Shown in pieces: positions 33,691 through 42,818 of a DNA stretch of 42,973 bases. Made by a program: the position numbers and the translations under genes. The DNA is from Vannielia sp. (GTDB lineage Bacteria; Pseudomonadota; Alphaproteobacteria; Rhodobacterales; Rhodobacteraceae): positions 1 to 42,973 of the forward strand of contig NZ_JARGND010000027.1 of NCBI RefSeq assembly GCF_029212645.1. Direction: 5' to 3'. Positions within the stretch are counted from its first letter, which is position 1, and every line of letters starts with the position of its first letter. Below the pieces are notes generated by a model. It made no database searches, was not told the origin of the DNA, and was given only the letters and a program-made list of their open reading frames with translations.

Positions 33691-33718
33691 TTTGCAATTG
33701 GCGGCTGCGTCCTATCTG
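33691..33718 (+). promoter_or_regulatory. Possible promoter of cysE
   Basis: TTTGCA (33691-33696), 16-base spacer, TATCTG (33713-33718), 34 bases before cysE. Moderate match only. Confidence 0.35.
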
Positions 33719-33752
33719 GGCTAAAAGGGTCGTAACGCGCGAGGAAATGACC

Positions 33753-34565
33753 ATGGCCAACGTCCACAGCAAACTAAGTGAAATCGATCCTGTTTGGGAC
33801 CGGATTATCCAGGAAGGTGAAGAGGCGATCGGCCACGAGCCGTTGCTCGGCGGATTGATGCACTCTTGCATTCTCCATCACCGCACAATGGAGCAGGCTT
33901 TGGCGTTTCGTATCGCCATGAAGCTGGTCTCTGGAGAAATGTCAGAGCAGTTGGTGCGCGAAATCGCGGATGAGGCCTTTGCGTCTGATCACACCATCGC
34001 GGCTGCGGCTCGCGCCGACTTGGTGGCTGTCTATGAGCGTGACCCTGCGTGCCATCGGTTCTTGCAGCCTTTGATGTACTTCAAGGGCTATCAGGCGATC
34101 CAAGCTTATCGGGTTGGCCATTGGCTATGGAACGAGGGCCGGCATGATATGGCCTACTTCTTTCAGATGCGCATTTCAGAGACTTTCGGAGTGGATATTC
34201 ACCCTGCCTGCCGGGTGGGAAAAGGAATATTCCTTGATCATGCGCACTCGATCGTTTTTGGCGAAACGGCCGTGGTGGGGGATAATGTGTCGATCCTGCA
34301 TTCGGTGACGCTGGGTGGCACTGGCAAGGAAGATGAAGACCGTCATCCAAAGATCGGCAATGGCGTTCTGATCGGTGCCGGAGCCAAGGTGCTGGGCAAT
34401 ATCACCATCGGGTGCTGTTCTCGCATTGCCGCGGGTTCCGTGGTGCTTGATAACGTGCCCCCTGACACCACCGTTGCCGGTGTGCCTGCCAAGATTATTG
34501 GCGAGGCCGGGTGCAGCCAGCCCTCTGTTTCGATGAACCAACTCTTATCCGGCAGCAGCAGCTGA
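33753..34565 (+). CDS. cysE: Serine O-acetyltransferase
   Basis: A 270-residue CysE that acetylates serine with acetyl-CoA, the first step of cysteine synthesis. The N-terminal helical domain (DPVWDRIIQEGEEAIGHEPL, GGLMHSCILHH) is followed by the left-handed hexapeptide beta-helix (FGVDIHPACRVGKGIFLDHA, HSIVFGETAVVGDNVSILHS, VTLGGTGKEDEDRHPKIGNG, GVPAKIIG). ATG 33753 follows GAGG; ATG 33747 is two codons upstream. A longer frame to 33462 has no support. cysE neighbours the GTA cluster in several Rhodobacterales, as here. Confidence 0.97.
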   Translation: MANVHSKLSEIDPVWDRIIQEGEEAIGHEPLLGGLMHSCILHHRTMEQALAFRIAMKLVSGEMSEQLVREIADEAFASDHTIAAAARADLVAVYERDPACHRFLQPLMYFKGYQAIQAYRVGHWLWNEGRHDMAYFFQMRISETFGVDIHPACRVGKGIFLDHAHSIVFGETAVVGDNVSILHSVTLGGTGKEDEDRHPKIGNGVLIGAGAKVLGNITIGCCSRIAAGSVVLDNVPPDTTVAGVPAKIIGEAGCSQPSVSMNQLLSGSSS

Positions 34566-34566
34566 A

Positions 34567-34810
34567 CGATTTTCTTTCCGCGATCTCGTCGCGGGATGCC
34601 CCTTCGGCTGCTCCGCTCTTAACATCGCACCCAATGCACTGCGCGGCGATTCCGATACCAAGGGCGATCCGCTTTTTCTCCGTGGCGGGGAGATACCTTT
34701 CCACCGTCGCAGAGTTGTGCAACGCGGCACAATCCGGCGCTGTGCAGGTCTCTACCGCCCGCTAAACCTCCCAGGTTTGCATTTGCGATTGGAGCTGTTT
34801 TCCAGCCCAT
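34567..34810 (-). pseudogene. Decayed AhpD/carboxymuconolactone-decarboxylase-like gene
   Basis: Two minus-strand frames together read like the family. From 34810 the first frame gives MGWKTAPIANANLGGLAGG and LHSAGL, like the N-terminus of small CMD/AhpD proteins. A second frame then gives LHNSATVERYLPATEKKRIA, LGIGIAAQCIGC and GAAEGASRDEIAE, matching the core with its redox CxxC. The His-containing spacer after CxxC is deleted, at least one frameshift is present, and the C-terminal part is missing where it meets the end of cysE. Similarity is by eye. Confidence 0.65.
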
Positions 34811-34851
34811 CACGGTGCCCCATAGCGTGTTTTAGGGCACCGTGGACTTTT
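34811..34851 (+). terminator. Terminator hairpin between cysE and pdhC
   Basis: CACGGTGCCC (34811-34820) pairs with GGGCACCGTG (34835-34844), 14-base loop, followed by GAC and TTTT (34848-34851) on the plus strand. It is 246 bases after the cysE stop, beyond the pseudogene remnant; on the minus strand it lies just after the pdhC stop but lacks a U-tract. Confidence 0.6.
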
Positions 34852-34888
34852 CGCACACTTGCGGCTTTGCGTCAGGTCAAGTGCAGGT

Positions 34889-36241
34889 TTAGGCTAGCAT
34901 CGTCATCGGATTTTCGAGATTATCGACCAGCGCCTGCATGAGTTGGGCCCCAAGTGCGCCGTCAATAACCCGGTGGTCGACCGATAGCGTAACGGACATC
35001 ACTGTTGCCACGGCCAGTTCACCATCTGCCCCGACAATCGGCTTTTTCACCCCGGCACCAACGGCCAGGATAGCACCGTGCGGCGGGTTGATGACGGCAT
35101 CAAAGTTGTCAACGCCAAACATCCCGAGATTGGAAACGGCAAAGCTGCCGCCTTGATATTCATGCGGCGCAAGCTTGCGATCACGGGCGCGGGCGGCGAG
35201 ATCTTTCATCTCGGCCGAGAGGACAGAGAGGGACTTCATATCGGCGTCTTTCAACACCGGCGTGAACAGGCCACCATCAATTGCCACGGCTACAGCCACG
35301 TCAGACGGTTTGAGCTTGAGCACCCGGTCACCGGCCCAAACAGCATTGGCCTCAGGCACCGCCTGGAGCGCCAGCGCGGAGGCTTTGATGATGAAATCGT
35401 TGACAGAAAGCTTCACCCCCCGTCCCTCAAGCTGCTTGTTCAACTGCGAGCGAAACTTCAGCAACGCGTCGAGCTTGATGTCACGGCGCAGGTAGAAATG
35501 CGGGATCGTTTGCTTGGCTTCGGTCAGGCGGGTGGCGATGGTTTTACGCATCCCGTCAAGCTTGACCTCTTCAAACTCACGGCCTTCGTACATTTTCAGC
35601 ACGGCATCCGTGGAGAGGCCTGCGGGGGCTGAGGCCGCGGCGGCAGGGGCAGGGGCGGCGGATTTGGCTGCTTCCTTCTCCTTGGCCGGTTCAGCGCTCG
35701 GTTGGGCATTTTCCACGTCGGCCTTCACGATCCGCCCCTTGGGGCCAGAGCCTTTTAGCGCGGTTAGGTCTATGCCTTTATCCTTGGCGATGCGGCGGGC
35801 CAGTGGCGAGGCGAAAATGCGCTCTCCATCCTTTTCGGGCGCGGCAGGGGCGGCTTCTGCGGGCTTTTTGGCTTTTTCAGCTGGTGCGCTCTCTTTAGCC
35901 TCAGCCTCAGCCTCAGCCTCAGCCTCAGCCTCAGCCTCAGCCTCAGCCTTGGGGGCAGGGGCAGAATCCCCGCCTGCCTTGATATCATCGGCACTTTCAC
36001 CCTCTTCGAGCAGCACCGCGATAGGTGTGTTCACGGCAACCCCTTCGGAGCCCTCCTCTACCAGGATCTTGCCGATCACGCCTTCGTCAACGGCCTCAAA
36101 CTCCATCGTCGCCTTGTCGGTCTCGATCTCGGCCAGCAGATCGCCGGAGGAGACGGAATCCCCCTCTTTTACCAGCCATTTTGCAAGGGTTCCCTGCTCC
36201 ATGGTCGGCGAGAGGGCGGGCATCAATACTTCAGTGGGCAT
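34889..36241 (-). CDS. pdhC: Pyruvate dehydrogenase E2, dihydrolipoamide acetyltransferase
   Basis: A 450-residue E2 that transfers acetyl from lipoyl to CoA in the pyruvate dehydrogenase complex. Domains: lipoyl domain 1-80 with Lys in [14 protein letters not shown] (about 43); a long Ala/Glu/Pro linker with an EA dipeptide run; a peripheral subunit-binding domain ([17 protein letters not shown], about 143-160); a catalytic domain with [18 protein letters not shown] (His about 421) and the C-terminal [10 protein letters not shown]. The EA run comes from a perfect hexanucleotide repeat, so linker length may vary. Last gene of pdhA-pdhB-pdhC, 12 bases after pdhB. Confidence 0.97.
   Translation of the reverse strand: MPTEVLMPALSPTMEQGTLAKWLVKEGDSVSSGDLLAEIETDKATMEFEAVDEGVIGKILVEEGSEGVAVNTPIAVLLEEGESADDIKAGGDSAPAPKAEAEAEAEAEAEAEAEAKESAPAEKAKKPAEAAPAAPEKDGERIFASPLARRIAKDKGIDLTALKGSGPKGRIVKADVENAQPSAEPAKEKEAAKSAAPAPAAAASAPAGLSTDAVLKMYEGREFEEVKLDGMRKTIATRLTEAKQTIPHFYLRRDIKLDALLKFRSQLNKQLEGRGVKLSVNDFIIKASALALQAVPEANAVWAGDRVLKLKPSDVAVAVAIDGGLFTPVLKDADMKSLSVLSAEMKDLAARARDRKLAPHEYQGGSFAVSNLGMFGVDNFDAVINPPHGAILAVGAGVKKPIVGADGELAVATVMSVTLSVDHRVIDGALGAQLMQALVDNLENPMTMLA
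35898..35949. repeat. Hexanucleotide tandem repeat inside pdhC
   Basis: GCCTCA repeated eight times (35898-35945) plus a partial ninth copy. On the coding strand it reads as Glu-Ala repeats in the flexible linker after the lipoyl domain. The unit is a multiple of three, so copy number changes keep the frame. Confidence 0.95.
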
Positions 36242-36253
36242 CGCTCACGCTCC

Positions 36254-37636
36254 TTACCGGTAGGTGACTTTTTTGACCGCCTCGATCACCTCGTCGGTGG
36301 TGATCAAAGCGTGCTTTTCAAGGTTGGCCGCATAGGGCATCGGCACGTCCTTACCGGTGCAGGTGATGACGGGAGCATCGAGGGAATCGAAGGCCTCCTG
36401 CATCAGGACCGAAGAGATGTAACTGCCGATCGAGCACACCGGGAAGCCCTCTTCCACAGTCACGCAGCGGTTGGTTTTCATCACCGATTTGATCACACTT
36501 GCGGTGTCCATCGGGCGCAGGGTGCGCAGATCAACCACTTCGGCGCTGATGCCGTCCTCGGCAAGTTTCTCCGCCGCTTCAAGGGCATACTGCATGCCGA
36601 TGCCAAAACTGACCAGGGTCACATCTTCGCCCTCGCGCCAGATTTTCGCCTTGCCAAAGGGCACGGTGAAATCATCAAGCTTGGGTACTTCAAACGAGCG
36701 GCCATAAAGGATTTCGTTTTCGAGAAAGACCACCGGATTTGGATCACGGATGGCGCTTTTCAACAGGCCCTTCGCATCGGCAGCCGAGTAGGGCATGGCG
36801 ACCTTGAGGCCGGGAACCTGTGAATACCAGGCGGCGTAGTCGTGGCTGTGCTGCGCGCCAACCCGTGCTGCCGCGCCGTTGGCACCGCGAAACACGATGG
36901 GAGCGCCCATCTGGCCGCCAGACATATAGAGCGTTTTGGCGGCGGAGTTGATGATCTGGTCAATCGCCTGCATGGCGAAGTTGAAGGTCATGAACTCCAC
37001 AATCGGGCGCAAGCCGCCAAAGGCCGCGCCAACGCCGATGCCGGTAAAACCGTGCTCGGTGATCGGTGTGTCGATCACGCGCTTGTCGCCAAACTCGTCG
37101 AGCAGGCCTTGAGACACCTTGTAAGCACCTTGGTACTCGGCCACTTCCTCGCCCATCAGAAAAACGTTTTCGTCGTTGCGCATCTCTTCGGCCATGGCAT
37201 CACGCAGGGCTTCGCGGACGGTCGATTTGACCATCTCTGTGCCTTCGGGCCAATCTGGCGAGCTATCAACCATAAGCTCGGTTGGCGCTTCGGCCTCGGG
37301 CTTGGCGGCGGCCGGGGCAGAAGGCTTTTCTTCTGGTTCCTCAGCGGCTTGGCTGCTCTCCGAAGAAACATTGTCGGCGGCGGAGGCGTCTTCGCCTTCT
37401 TCAAGGATCACCGCGATGGGGGTGTTCACCTTCACCCCTTCGGTGCCCTCATCCACGAGGATCTTGCCGATGGTGCCTTCATCCACGGCCTCAAATTCCA
37501 TCGTGGCCTTGTCGGTTTCGATTTCGGCGAGAATATCACCGGAGCTTACGGTATCACCCTCTTTGACCAGCCATTTGGCCAGCGTGCCTTCCTCCATGGT
37601 GGGGGACAGGGCGGGCATGAGCAGTTCTGTTGCCAT
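36254..37636 (-). CDS. pdhB: Pyruvate dehydrogenase E1 beta subunit with N-terminal lipoyl domain
   Basis: A 460-residue protein. Residues 1-80 are a lipoyl domain almost identical to that of pdhC ([40 protein letters not shown]). A linker follows, then the E1-beta transketolase fold ([79 protein letters not shown]). With E1-alpha it decarboxylates pyruvate on thiamine diphosphate. A lipoylated E1-beta is characteristic of alphaproteobacteria. The start at 37636 has GGGAG upstream. It lies 16 bases after pdhA. Confidence 0.97.
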   Translation of the reverse strand: MATELLMPALSPTMEEGTLAKWLVKEGDTVSSGDILAEIETDKATMEFEAVDEGTIGKILVDEGTEGVKVNTPIAVILEEGEDASAADNVSSESSQAAEEPEEKPSAPAAAKPEAEAPTELMVDSSPDWPEGTEMVKSTVREALRDAMAEEMRNDENVFLMGEEVAEYQGAYKVSQGLLDEFGDKRVIDTPITEHGFTGIGVGAAFGGLRPIVEFMTFNFAMQAIDQIINSAAKTLYMSGGQMGAPIVFRGANGAAARVGAQHSHDYAAWYSQVPGLKVAMPYSAADAKGLLKSAIRDPNPVVFLENEILYGRSFEVPKLDDFTVPFGKAKIWREGEDVTLVSFGIGMQYALEAAEKLAEDGISAEVVDLRTLRPMDTASVIKSVMKTNRCVTVEEGFPVCSIGSYISSVLMQEAFDSLDAPVITCTGKDVPMPYAANLEKHALITTDEVIEAVKKVTYR

Positions 37637-37652
37637 CGTTCTTGTCTCCCCC

Positions 37653-38675
37653 TCAGGCTTCTTGCGGCGCCGTTTCGGCGTAAATGTCTGTCCAGAGTTC
37701 ATCGAGCGCGGGCTCGGGGCTCTCCTTGGCGAATTCGGCGCTGGCGTTGACCACCTCTTTGATCTCCTTGTCGACGGCCTTCAGGTCGTCTTCGGTGGCG
37801 TGTTTGCCATCCAGCAGCATGGTGCGAACCCGTTCAATGGGATCACGTTCCTCGCGCATTTTCTGCACCTCTTCACGGGTGCGATACTTGGCCGGGTCCG
37901 ACATGGAGTGGCCGCGATAGCGATAGGTTTTCACTTCAAGGATATAGGGGCCTTCGCCCGCGCGGCAGTGCGCCACGGCCTTTTCGCCGGCGGCTTTCAC
38001 GGCCAGCACATCCATCCCGTCAACGATCTCGCCGGGGATGCCAAAGGGCACGCCACGGGTGTGGATGTCTTCGGTGGAGGTGGAGCGCGCCTGCGCGGTG
38101 CCCATGGCGTATTGGTTGTTTTCGATGACAAAAACCACCGGCAACTTCCAAAGCGCGGCCATGTTGAAGGTCTCGTAAACCTGCCCCTGATTGGCGGCGC
38201 CATCACCGAAGTAGGTGAAGGTGACATTGTCATTGCCCCTGTACCTGTCTGAAAAGGCGAGGCCCGCGCCAAGGGGCACCTGTGCGCCCACAATGCCGTG
38301 GCCACCGTAAAAATGCTTCTCCTTGGAGAACATGTGCATCGAGCCGCCCTTGCCCTTTGAATAGCCGTCCTCGCGGCCGGTAAGCTCGGCCATCACGCCT
38401 TTCGGGTCCATTCCGCAGGCGAGCATGTGGCCGTGATCCCGGTAGGAGGTAATGCGTTTGTCACCCTCTTTGGCGGCGGCTTCGAGCCCAACGACAACAG
38501 CTTCCTGGCCGATGTAGAGGTGACAAAAGCCACCGATCAGGCCCATGCCATAAAGCTGGCCAGCCTTCTCCTCGAAGCGACGAATGAGCAGCATGTCCTT
38601 GTAATAGGTCAGCAACTCGTCCTTGGAGACGTTGGATTTTGCGGATGATTTCCTGGTGGTCTTGCGGGCCGCCAT
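37653..38675 (-). CDS. pdhA: Pyruvate dehydrogenase E1 alpha subunit
   Basis: A 340-residue E1-alpha. Thiamine diphosphate motif [20 protein letters not shown] (about 165-184) ending in ENNQYAMGT; also [20 protein letters not shown] near the N-terminus and the phosphorylation-loop-like [16 protein letters not shown] basic leader ([15 protein letters not shown]) precedes the fold. First gene of the operon; GGGGAGGAACGG lies ahead of the start on the minus strand. Confidence 0.98.
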   Translation of the reverse strand: MAARKTTRKSSAKSNVSKDELLTYYKDMLLIRRFEEKAGQLYGMGLIGGFCHLYIGQEAVVVGLEAAAKEGDKRITSYRDHGHMLACGMDPKGVMAELTGREDGYSKGKGGSMHMFSKEKHFYGGHGIVGAQVPLGAGLAFSDRYRGNDNVTFTYFGDGAANQGQVYETFNMAALWKLPVVFVIENNQYAMGTAQARSTSTEDIHTRGVPFGIPGEIVDGMDVLAVKAAGEKAVAHCRAGEGPYILEVKTYRYRGHSMSDPAKYRTREEVQKMREERDPIERVRTMLLDGKHATEDDLKAVDKEIKEVVNASAEFAKESPEPALDELWTDIYAETAPQEA

Positions 38676-38718
38676 GATGGCCGTTCCTCCCCGATTCAGA
38701 AAAGTAGTTTAACGTTCA

Positions 38719-38728
38719 ACCATATGGT
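38719..38728. promoter_or_regulatory. Palindrome ACCATATGGT upstream of pdhA
   Basis: A perfect 10-base palindrome 44 bases upstream of the pdhA start, in the only sizeable gap before the operon. It could be part of an operator; no regulator can be named. Confidence 0.25.
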
Positions 38729-38841
38729 ATCAGAGCACATCGGGGGATGCACCCGTAAATTTTAGGCCAACCGGGAACGGCGGGTTCCTGCGACTTTTTC
38801 AGAAGATCAAGGTTTCGCGCGGTAACGCGCGAGAGGGAGGG

Positions 38842-39144
38842 TCAGCGGATTACGACCTCATCGGCGCGCACAAGGCCAAGCACATCACGGGCTTGTTGAT
38901 CGAGCAGGTCGAGATCAAGGTAGTCATCAGAAATGCGGTGGGTTTTATTGCGCAACTCATGCACCTCGGCAATGAGCCGCGCCTTTTCAGCGCGAAGTTC
39001 ATCGGCTTCAGCGTTGATCTCAACCCGGCGGAACAGCCCGTAATCCCCCTGCACGGCAGCAAAGGTGAAATAGAGCCCGAGCGACAGGGTAACGGCGAAA
39101 TAAATCACCACTCCAAAGGCCGGTCGTTTGCGGGGTATCGCCAT
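38842..39144 (-). CDS. ftsB: Septum formation initiator, FtsB-like
   Basis: A 100-residue bitopic protein: short basic cytoplasmic N-terminus, one membrane helix (FGVVIYFAVTLSLGLYFTFA) and a periplasmic coiled coil (EINAEADELRAEKARLIAEV), then LLDQQARDVLGLVRADEVVI. It fits the FtsB/DivIC family of the divisome FtsQ-FtsL-FtsB subcomplex. ATG 39144 is chosen; TTG 39153 with GCGAGG upstream is an alternative. Position upstream of the pdh operon is conserved in many alphaproteobacteria. Confidence 0.92.
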   Translation of the reverse strand: MAIPRKRPAFGVVIYFAVTLSLGLYFTFAAVQGDYGLFRRVEINAEADELRAEKARLIAEVHELRNKTHRISDDYLDLDLLDQQARDVLGLVRADEVVIR

Positions 39145-39297
39145 TTTGCTCAATCTGCCTCGCCTGGGCGGCCTCTTCTTGGGCCTGTAGCGATAGAATC
39201 ACGAAACGCGGCAGAAGGGAATCCTTTTTCGTCCCGACGGAAAGGAATTTAATCGATCCGACGTGACAAGAAGTTAACAGCGCGTGCAACGCGGCGC

Positions 39298-40191
39298 TCA
39301 GCCGCTGATCGAGGCCTTGTGGATCCCGTCGATCGCCTTGGCGAGCAGGGCATCAAACTCTTCGTCCGTCTGCTGGGCCGAAAGCCCTTCGGTGAGGGCG
39401 CGGGAAAAGCTGGCGACAACGCCGGTATTGAGGGCGAGTTGCTCACAGGCCTCAGCGCGGCTGTAGCCGCCGGAAAGGGCCACAACCTTCAGCACACCGG
39501 GATGATCGACGAGCGGTTTATAGAGGTTGGGCTTGGTGGGCAGCGTGAGCTTCAGCATCACCTGTTTGCCGCTGGGGAGGGTGTTGAGGTGATGGCGAAT
39601 TTCGGTCAGCAGCAGTTCCTCGGCTTCGTCCTTGTCATGGGCGTTGATGTTTACCTCCGGCTCGATGATCGGCATCAGATCATGGGCGATCACCTCGGCG
39701 GCAAGCTCAAACTGCTGCGCTACGTTGGCGGCAATGCCCACGGCGTTGGCGGCGTTGATCACCGAGCGTTCCTTGGTGCCAAAGATGCCCAGGGCGCGGG
39801 CGCGGTCGAGGGTTTCGCCAAGGCCGGGGATGGGCTTGAGCAGTTGAACGCCATCGGCCTCGGGCTCAAGGCCCTTGTCGATTTTCAGGAAGGGGACAAT
39901 GCCGCGCTCTTCCCAAAGATACTGTGCCGCAGGTTTGCCGCCAATATCGCGGTCCATCGTCATCTCAAAGAGGATCGCGCCGATCACCTTGTCGCCGGTG
40001 AAAGCGGGAGATTGGGCGATGCGCGAGCGCATGGCATGGATCAGGTCATACATCTCCGCTTCGGAGCTGTATTGATCCTCGTTAACGCCATAGAGCTTGA
40101 GAGCCTTGGGCGTGGAGCCACCCGATTGATCGAGCGCTGCGATAAAGCCTTGCCCGGCAGCGATCTTCTGGTGTTGCTCTGCATTGGCCAT
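39298..40191 (-). CDS. Fructose-bisphosphate aldolase class I
   Basis: A 297-residue Schiff-base aldolase: GFIAALDQSGGSTPKALKLY, then ILFEMTMDRDIGGKPAAQYL, VPFLKIDKGLEPEADGVQLL, a lysine-containing strand in KQVMLKLTLPTKPNLYKPLV and VVALSGGYSRAEACEQLA. It splits fructose 1,6-bisphosphate in glycolysis or makes it in gluconeogenesis. The start at 40191 gives the usual MANAEQ; a longer frame to 40257 lacks a signal. It lies downstream of pgk on the same strand, 137 bases apart, with two possible operators between. Confidence 0.95.
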   Translation of the reverse strand: MANAEQHQKIAAGQGFIAALDQSGGSTPKALKLYGVNEDQYSSEAEMYDLIHAMRSRIAQSPAFTGDKVIGAILFEMTMDRDIGGKPAAQYLWEERGIVPFLKIDKGLEPEADGVQLLKPIPGLGETLDRARALGIFGTKERSVINAANAVGIAANVAQQFELAAEVIAHDLMPIIEPEVNINAHDKDEAEELLLTEIRHHLNTLPSGKQVMLKLTLPTKPNLYKPLVDHPGVLKVVALSGGYSRAEACEQLALNTGVVASFSRALTEGLSAQQTDEEFDALLAKAIDGIHKASISG

Positions 40192-40262
40192 AATGTTGCA
40201 CCCCCTCGGTTTTTCAGTGGTTCCATATTGGGTAATGGAGCCAGCCCGGGAAGGCAAAGGTG

Positions 40263-40303
40263 GTTGCGCTAACGAGTGCCTGCTCAGCGGTCATTAGCGC
40301 GAA
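40263..40303. promoter_or_regulatory. Two LacI-like half-palindromes between pgk and aldolase genes
   Basis: GTTGCGCTAAC (40263-40273) and TTAGCGCGAA (40294-40303) both approach the palindrome GTTAGCGCTAAC, with centres about 30 bases apart, upstream of the aldolase gene. This looks like sites for a LacI-type carbon regulator; identification is inference. Confidence 0.35.
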
Positions 40304-40328
40304 ACTTGCGCGGTTGCGCCGCCAGTTG

Positions 40329-41507
40329 TTAACTTTCGAGCGCGGCGATGCCCGGAAGCACCTTGCCTTCCATCCACTCAAGGAAGGCCCCGCCAGCGGT
40401 GGAGATATAGGTGAACTGGTGGATCGCCTGCGCCATATTGAGGGCCGAAACCGTATCCCCCCCACCGGCGACCGAGATCAGCTCTCCCTTGTCGGTCAGC
40501 GCGCCAGCCTGGCGGGCGGCGGCAAAGGTGGCTGCGCCAAAAGGCTCGATCTCGAAGGCGCCAAGCGGGCCGTTCCAGATGAGGGTTTCGCTTTGTTTGA
40601 ACACCTCGCAAATGTTCGCCACGGTCTTTGGCCCGGCATCAAGGATCATACCCTCAGACGGGCATTCATTGGCGGCGTAGATGCCATGGGGCGCGCGGGC
40701 CTTGAACTCCTCGGCGACGACGACGTCAATCGGCAGGTGGATCTGGCAGCCGCAGTCCTTGGCCTTTGCCATGATCTCCAGCGCGGTGTCTGTCAGGTCC
40801 GCCTCGGCGAGGGATTGGGCGATCTCATGGCCCTGTGCCAGCAGGAAGGTATTGGCCATGCCGCCGCCGATCACCAGGTGATCGACCTTGTCGAGCAGGT
40901 TCGAAAGCAGGGTGATCTTGGTGGACACCTTGGCCCCGCCAACCACCGCACAAACCGGGCGGATCGGGTCTCCCAAAGCACCTTCGAGGGCCTCCAGCTC
41001 TTCCTGCATGTTGCGGCCCACACAGGAGGGCAACAGGTGGGCGATACCCTCTGTCGAGGCATGTGCGCGGTGGGCGGCGGAGAAAGCGTCATTCACGTAG
41101 ATGTCGCCTAAACTGGCGAGTTCCTTGGCAAATTCCGGGTCATTGGCCTCCTCGCCGGGGTGAAAGCGCATGTTTTCCAGCAGCAGCACTTCACCTTCGC
41201 CCATGGTCGCCACGGCGGCATCCCAGCCGACATCGGCAAAGCGCACTGGCACGCCGAGCGCCGCCTTGAGGGCAGGCAGGGTGACCTCAAGCGACATCTC
41301 GGGCACGACCTTGCCCTTGGGGCGGCCGAAGTGGGCCATCAGGATCGGCTTGCCGCCGGCCTTGAGGATATCGGTCACGGTTTCAACGATCCGGTCGATC
41401 CGGGTGGTATCTGTCACCTTGCCGTTTTGCACGGGCACGTTGATATCGACGCGCACCAGCACTCGCTTGCCGCTTAGGTCCATGTCGTCGAGAGTTTTCC
41501 AGCCCAT
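40329..41507 (-). CDS. pgk: Phosphoglycerate kinase
   Basis: A 392-residue kinase that interconverts 1,3-bisphosphoglycerate and 3-phosphoglycerate with ATP. Motifs: [117 protein letters not shown] lies six bases before ATG 41507; an upstream in-frame extension is spurious. It is divergent from the cyclophilin pair. Confidence 0.98.
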   Translation of the reverse strand: MGWKTLDDMDLSGKRVLVRVDINVPVQNGKVTDTTRIDRIVETVTDILKAGGKPILMAHFGRPKGKVVPEMSLEVTLPALKAALGVPVRFADVGWDAAVATMGEGEVLLLENMRFHPGEEANDPEFAKELASLGDIYVNDAFSAAHRAHASTEGIAHLLPSCVGRNMQEELEALEGALGDPIRPVCAVVGGAKVSTKITLLSNLLDKVDHLVIGGGMANTFLLAQGHEIAQSLAEADLTDTALEIMAKAKDCGCQIHLPIDVVVAEEFKARAPHGIYAANECPSEGMILDAGPKTVANICEVFKQSETLIWNGPLGAFEIEPFGAATFAAARQAGALTDKGELISVAGGGDTVSALNMAQAIHQFTYISTAGGAFLEWMEGKVLPGIAALES

Positions 41508-41627
41508 TGCATCCTCCTGCATTGTCCCGCCTGTTTTCGCCTGAATGGGGGCGAGGGTCAACGCGGGCCTTTTCCTTTGGTGCCCCGCCGCATAGGGTGC
41601 GCGCGACCTGTTCAAGAGGAGGCTCGC

Positions 41628-42128
41628 ATGGCCGATATCAAAGACCCCGAAAACACGATCCTGATCGAACTGGACGGCGGAACCGTCACGGTTGAGCTTT
41701 TGGCCGATGTGGCCCCCAAGCACGCCGAGCGGATGAAGGAGCTGGCCCGCGCTGGTGCCTATGACAACGTGGTGTTCCACCGCGTGATCGAAGGCTTCAT
41801 GGCGCAGACTGGCGACGTGGAGCACGGCAAGAGCGATGGTGACACCCGCCGCGCTGGCACCGGCGGCTCTGACCTGCCCAACGTGCCCGCCGAGTTTAAC
41901 AGCCTGCCGTTTGATCGCGGCGTTCTGGGCGCGGCCCGGTCACAAAGCCCGGATAGCGCGAACAGCCAGTTTTTCATTTGTTTTGATGATGTTCACTTCC
42001 TAAATGGCAACTACACGGTCTATGGCCGCGTGATTGACGGGATGGAGCATGTGGATGCGATCCCGCGCGGCGAGCCGCCTGCGACCCCCGGTGTGATGAA
42101 GAGCGTCAAGGTGGCTGCGGATGTCTGA
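41628..42128 (+). CDS. Peptidyl-prolyl cis-trans isomerase, cyclophilin type (cytoplasmic)
   Basis: A 166-residue cyclophilin with the catalytic strand [40 protein letters not shown] and [20 protein letters not shown]. No signal peptide, so it acts in the cytoplasm on proline-containing clients. AGAGGAGG precedes ATG 41628. Its TGA overlaps the next cyclophilin start by eight bases; the pair is probably a duplication with different cell locations. Confidence 0.96.
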   Translation: MADIKDPENTILIELDGGTVTVELLADVAPKHAERMKELARAGAYDNVVFHRVIEGFMAQTGDVEHGKSDGDTRRAGTGGSDLPNVPAEFNSLPFDRGVLGAARSQSPDSANSQFFICFDDVHFLNGNYTVYGRVIDGMEHVDAIPRGEPPATPGVMKSVKVAADV

Positions 42129-42726
42129 TAGCAAGGTCTTTGCGGGCGGGATTTTTGCCGTTGGGCTGGCGTTTCTGGCGGCGTTTTTCCTGTTCTCCAA
42201 CGGCACCCTCACCAAGGCTTCGGCGGCAGAGGATACCGCCGGGCCAAACATGGTGATCTCGGTTGAAGGCAAAGGGAAAATCGTGGTTGATCTGCGGTCT
42301 GACCTGGCCCCGAACCACGTGGCGCAAATGGTCGAACTCGCTAAGGAAGGGGCCTATGATGGCGTGGCTTTCCACCGCGTGATCGAAGGCTTCATGGCGC
42401 AAACCGGCGATGTGCAGTTTGGCAAGAAAGGCTCCAACGGGCCTGCGGGCACGGGGGGGTCTTCACGGCCCAACCTGAAGGCCGAGTTCACCGATGAGCC
42501 GTTTCAACGGGGCACCGTGGGCATGGCGCGCTCGATGGACCGCGATAGCGCCAACTCGCAATTCTTCATCATGTTCGCCCCGGCGAGCCACTTGAACGGG
42601 CAATATACCGTTGTTGGTCAAGTGGTTGAGGGCATGGACGTGGTAGATGCAATCAAGCGGGGCGTGGGGCAATCGGGCTCTGTGGCCAACCCTGACTACA
42701 TGGGCAGCGTCACCATAGAAGAGTAA
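42121..42726 (+). CDS. Peptidyl-prolyl cis-trans isomerase, cyclophilin type (exported or membrane-anchored)
   Basis: A 201-residue cyclophilin. An N-terminal hydrophobic segment (FAGGIFAVGLAFLAAFFLFS) is either a signal peptide, perhaps cut near ASA-AED, or an anchor. The domain has [40 protein letters not shown] and LNGQYTVVGQVVEGMDVVDA. It should act on proteins in the periplasm. It is coupled to the cytoplasmic copy by an overlap, giving a two-compartment pair from one transcript. Confidence 0.95.
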   Translation: MSDSKVFAGGIFAVGLAFLAAFFLFSNGTLTKASAAEDTAGPNMVISVEGKGKIVVDLRSDLAPNHVAQMVELAKEGAYDGVAFHRVIEGFMAQTGDVQFGKKGSNGPAGTGGSSRPNLKAEFTDEPFQRGTVGMARSMDRDSANSQFFIMFAPASHLNGQYTVVGQVVEGMDVVDAIKRGVGQSGSVANPDYMGSVTIEE

Positions 42727-42764
42727 GGGTGAAGCCTGCGTGAGCGGGCGATGCCGAGCGTTTG

Positions 42765-42818
42765 ACCCATGGCATCCTGAGGGCCTTCGGCCTTGGAGGA
42801 TGCCATGGGTTTTCTTTT
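42765..42818 (+). terminator. Terminator hairpin that also covers the next gene's start signals
   Basis: A perfect 14-bp stem ACCCATGGCATCCT (42765-42778) with AGGATGCCATGGGT (42797-42810); the loop can form an inner GGCC-TTC-GGCC hairpin. TTTTCTTTT follows. The distal arm contains most of GGAGG and the ATG at 42805, so the same structure can end the cyclophilin transcript and hide the start of the following gene. Confidence 0.8.

Noticed and set aside
33462..33752. N-terminal extension of cysE to give 367 residues
   Set aside because: No ribosome-binding site, no similarity to CysE, and a good GAGG-ATG start exists at 33753.
34511..34765. Plus-strand 84-codon ORF after cysE
   Set aside because: The minus strand of the same bases carries the AhpD-like remnant, which explains the sequence better.
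35898..35949. CRISPR array or mobile element repeat
   Set aside because: Six-base units without spacers inside a coding linker; a microsatellite. No CRISPR array was seen elsewhere in the window.
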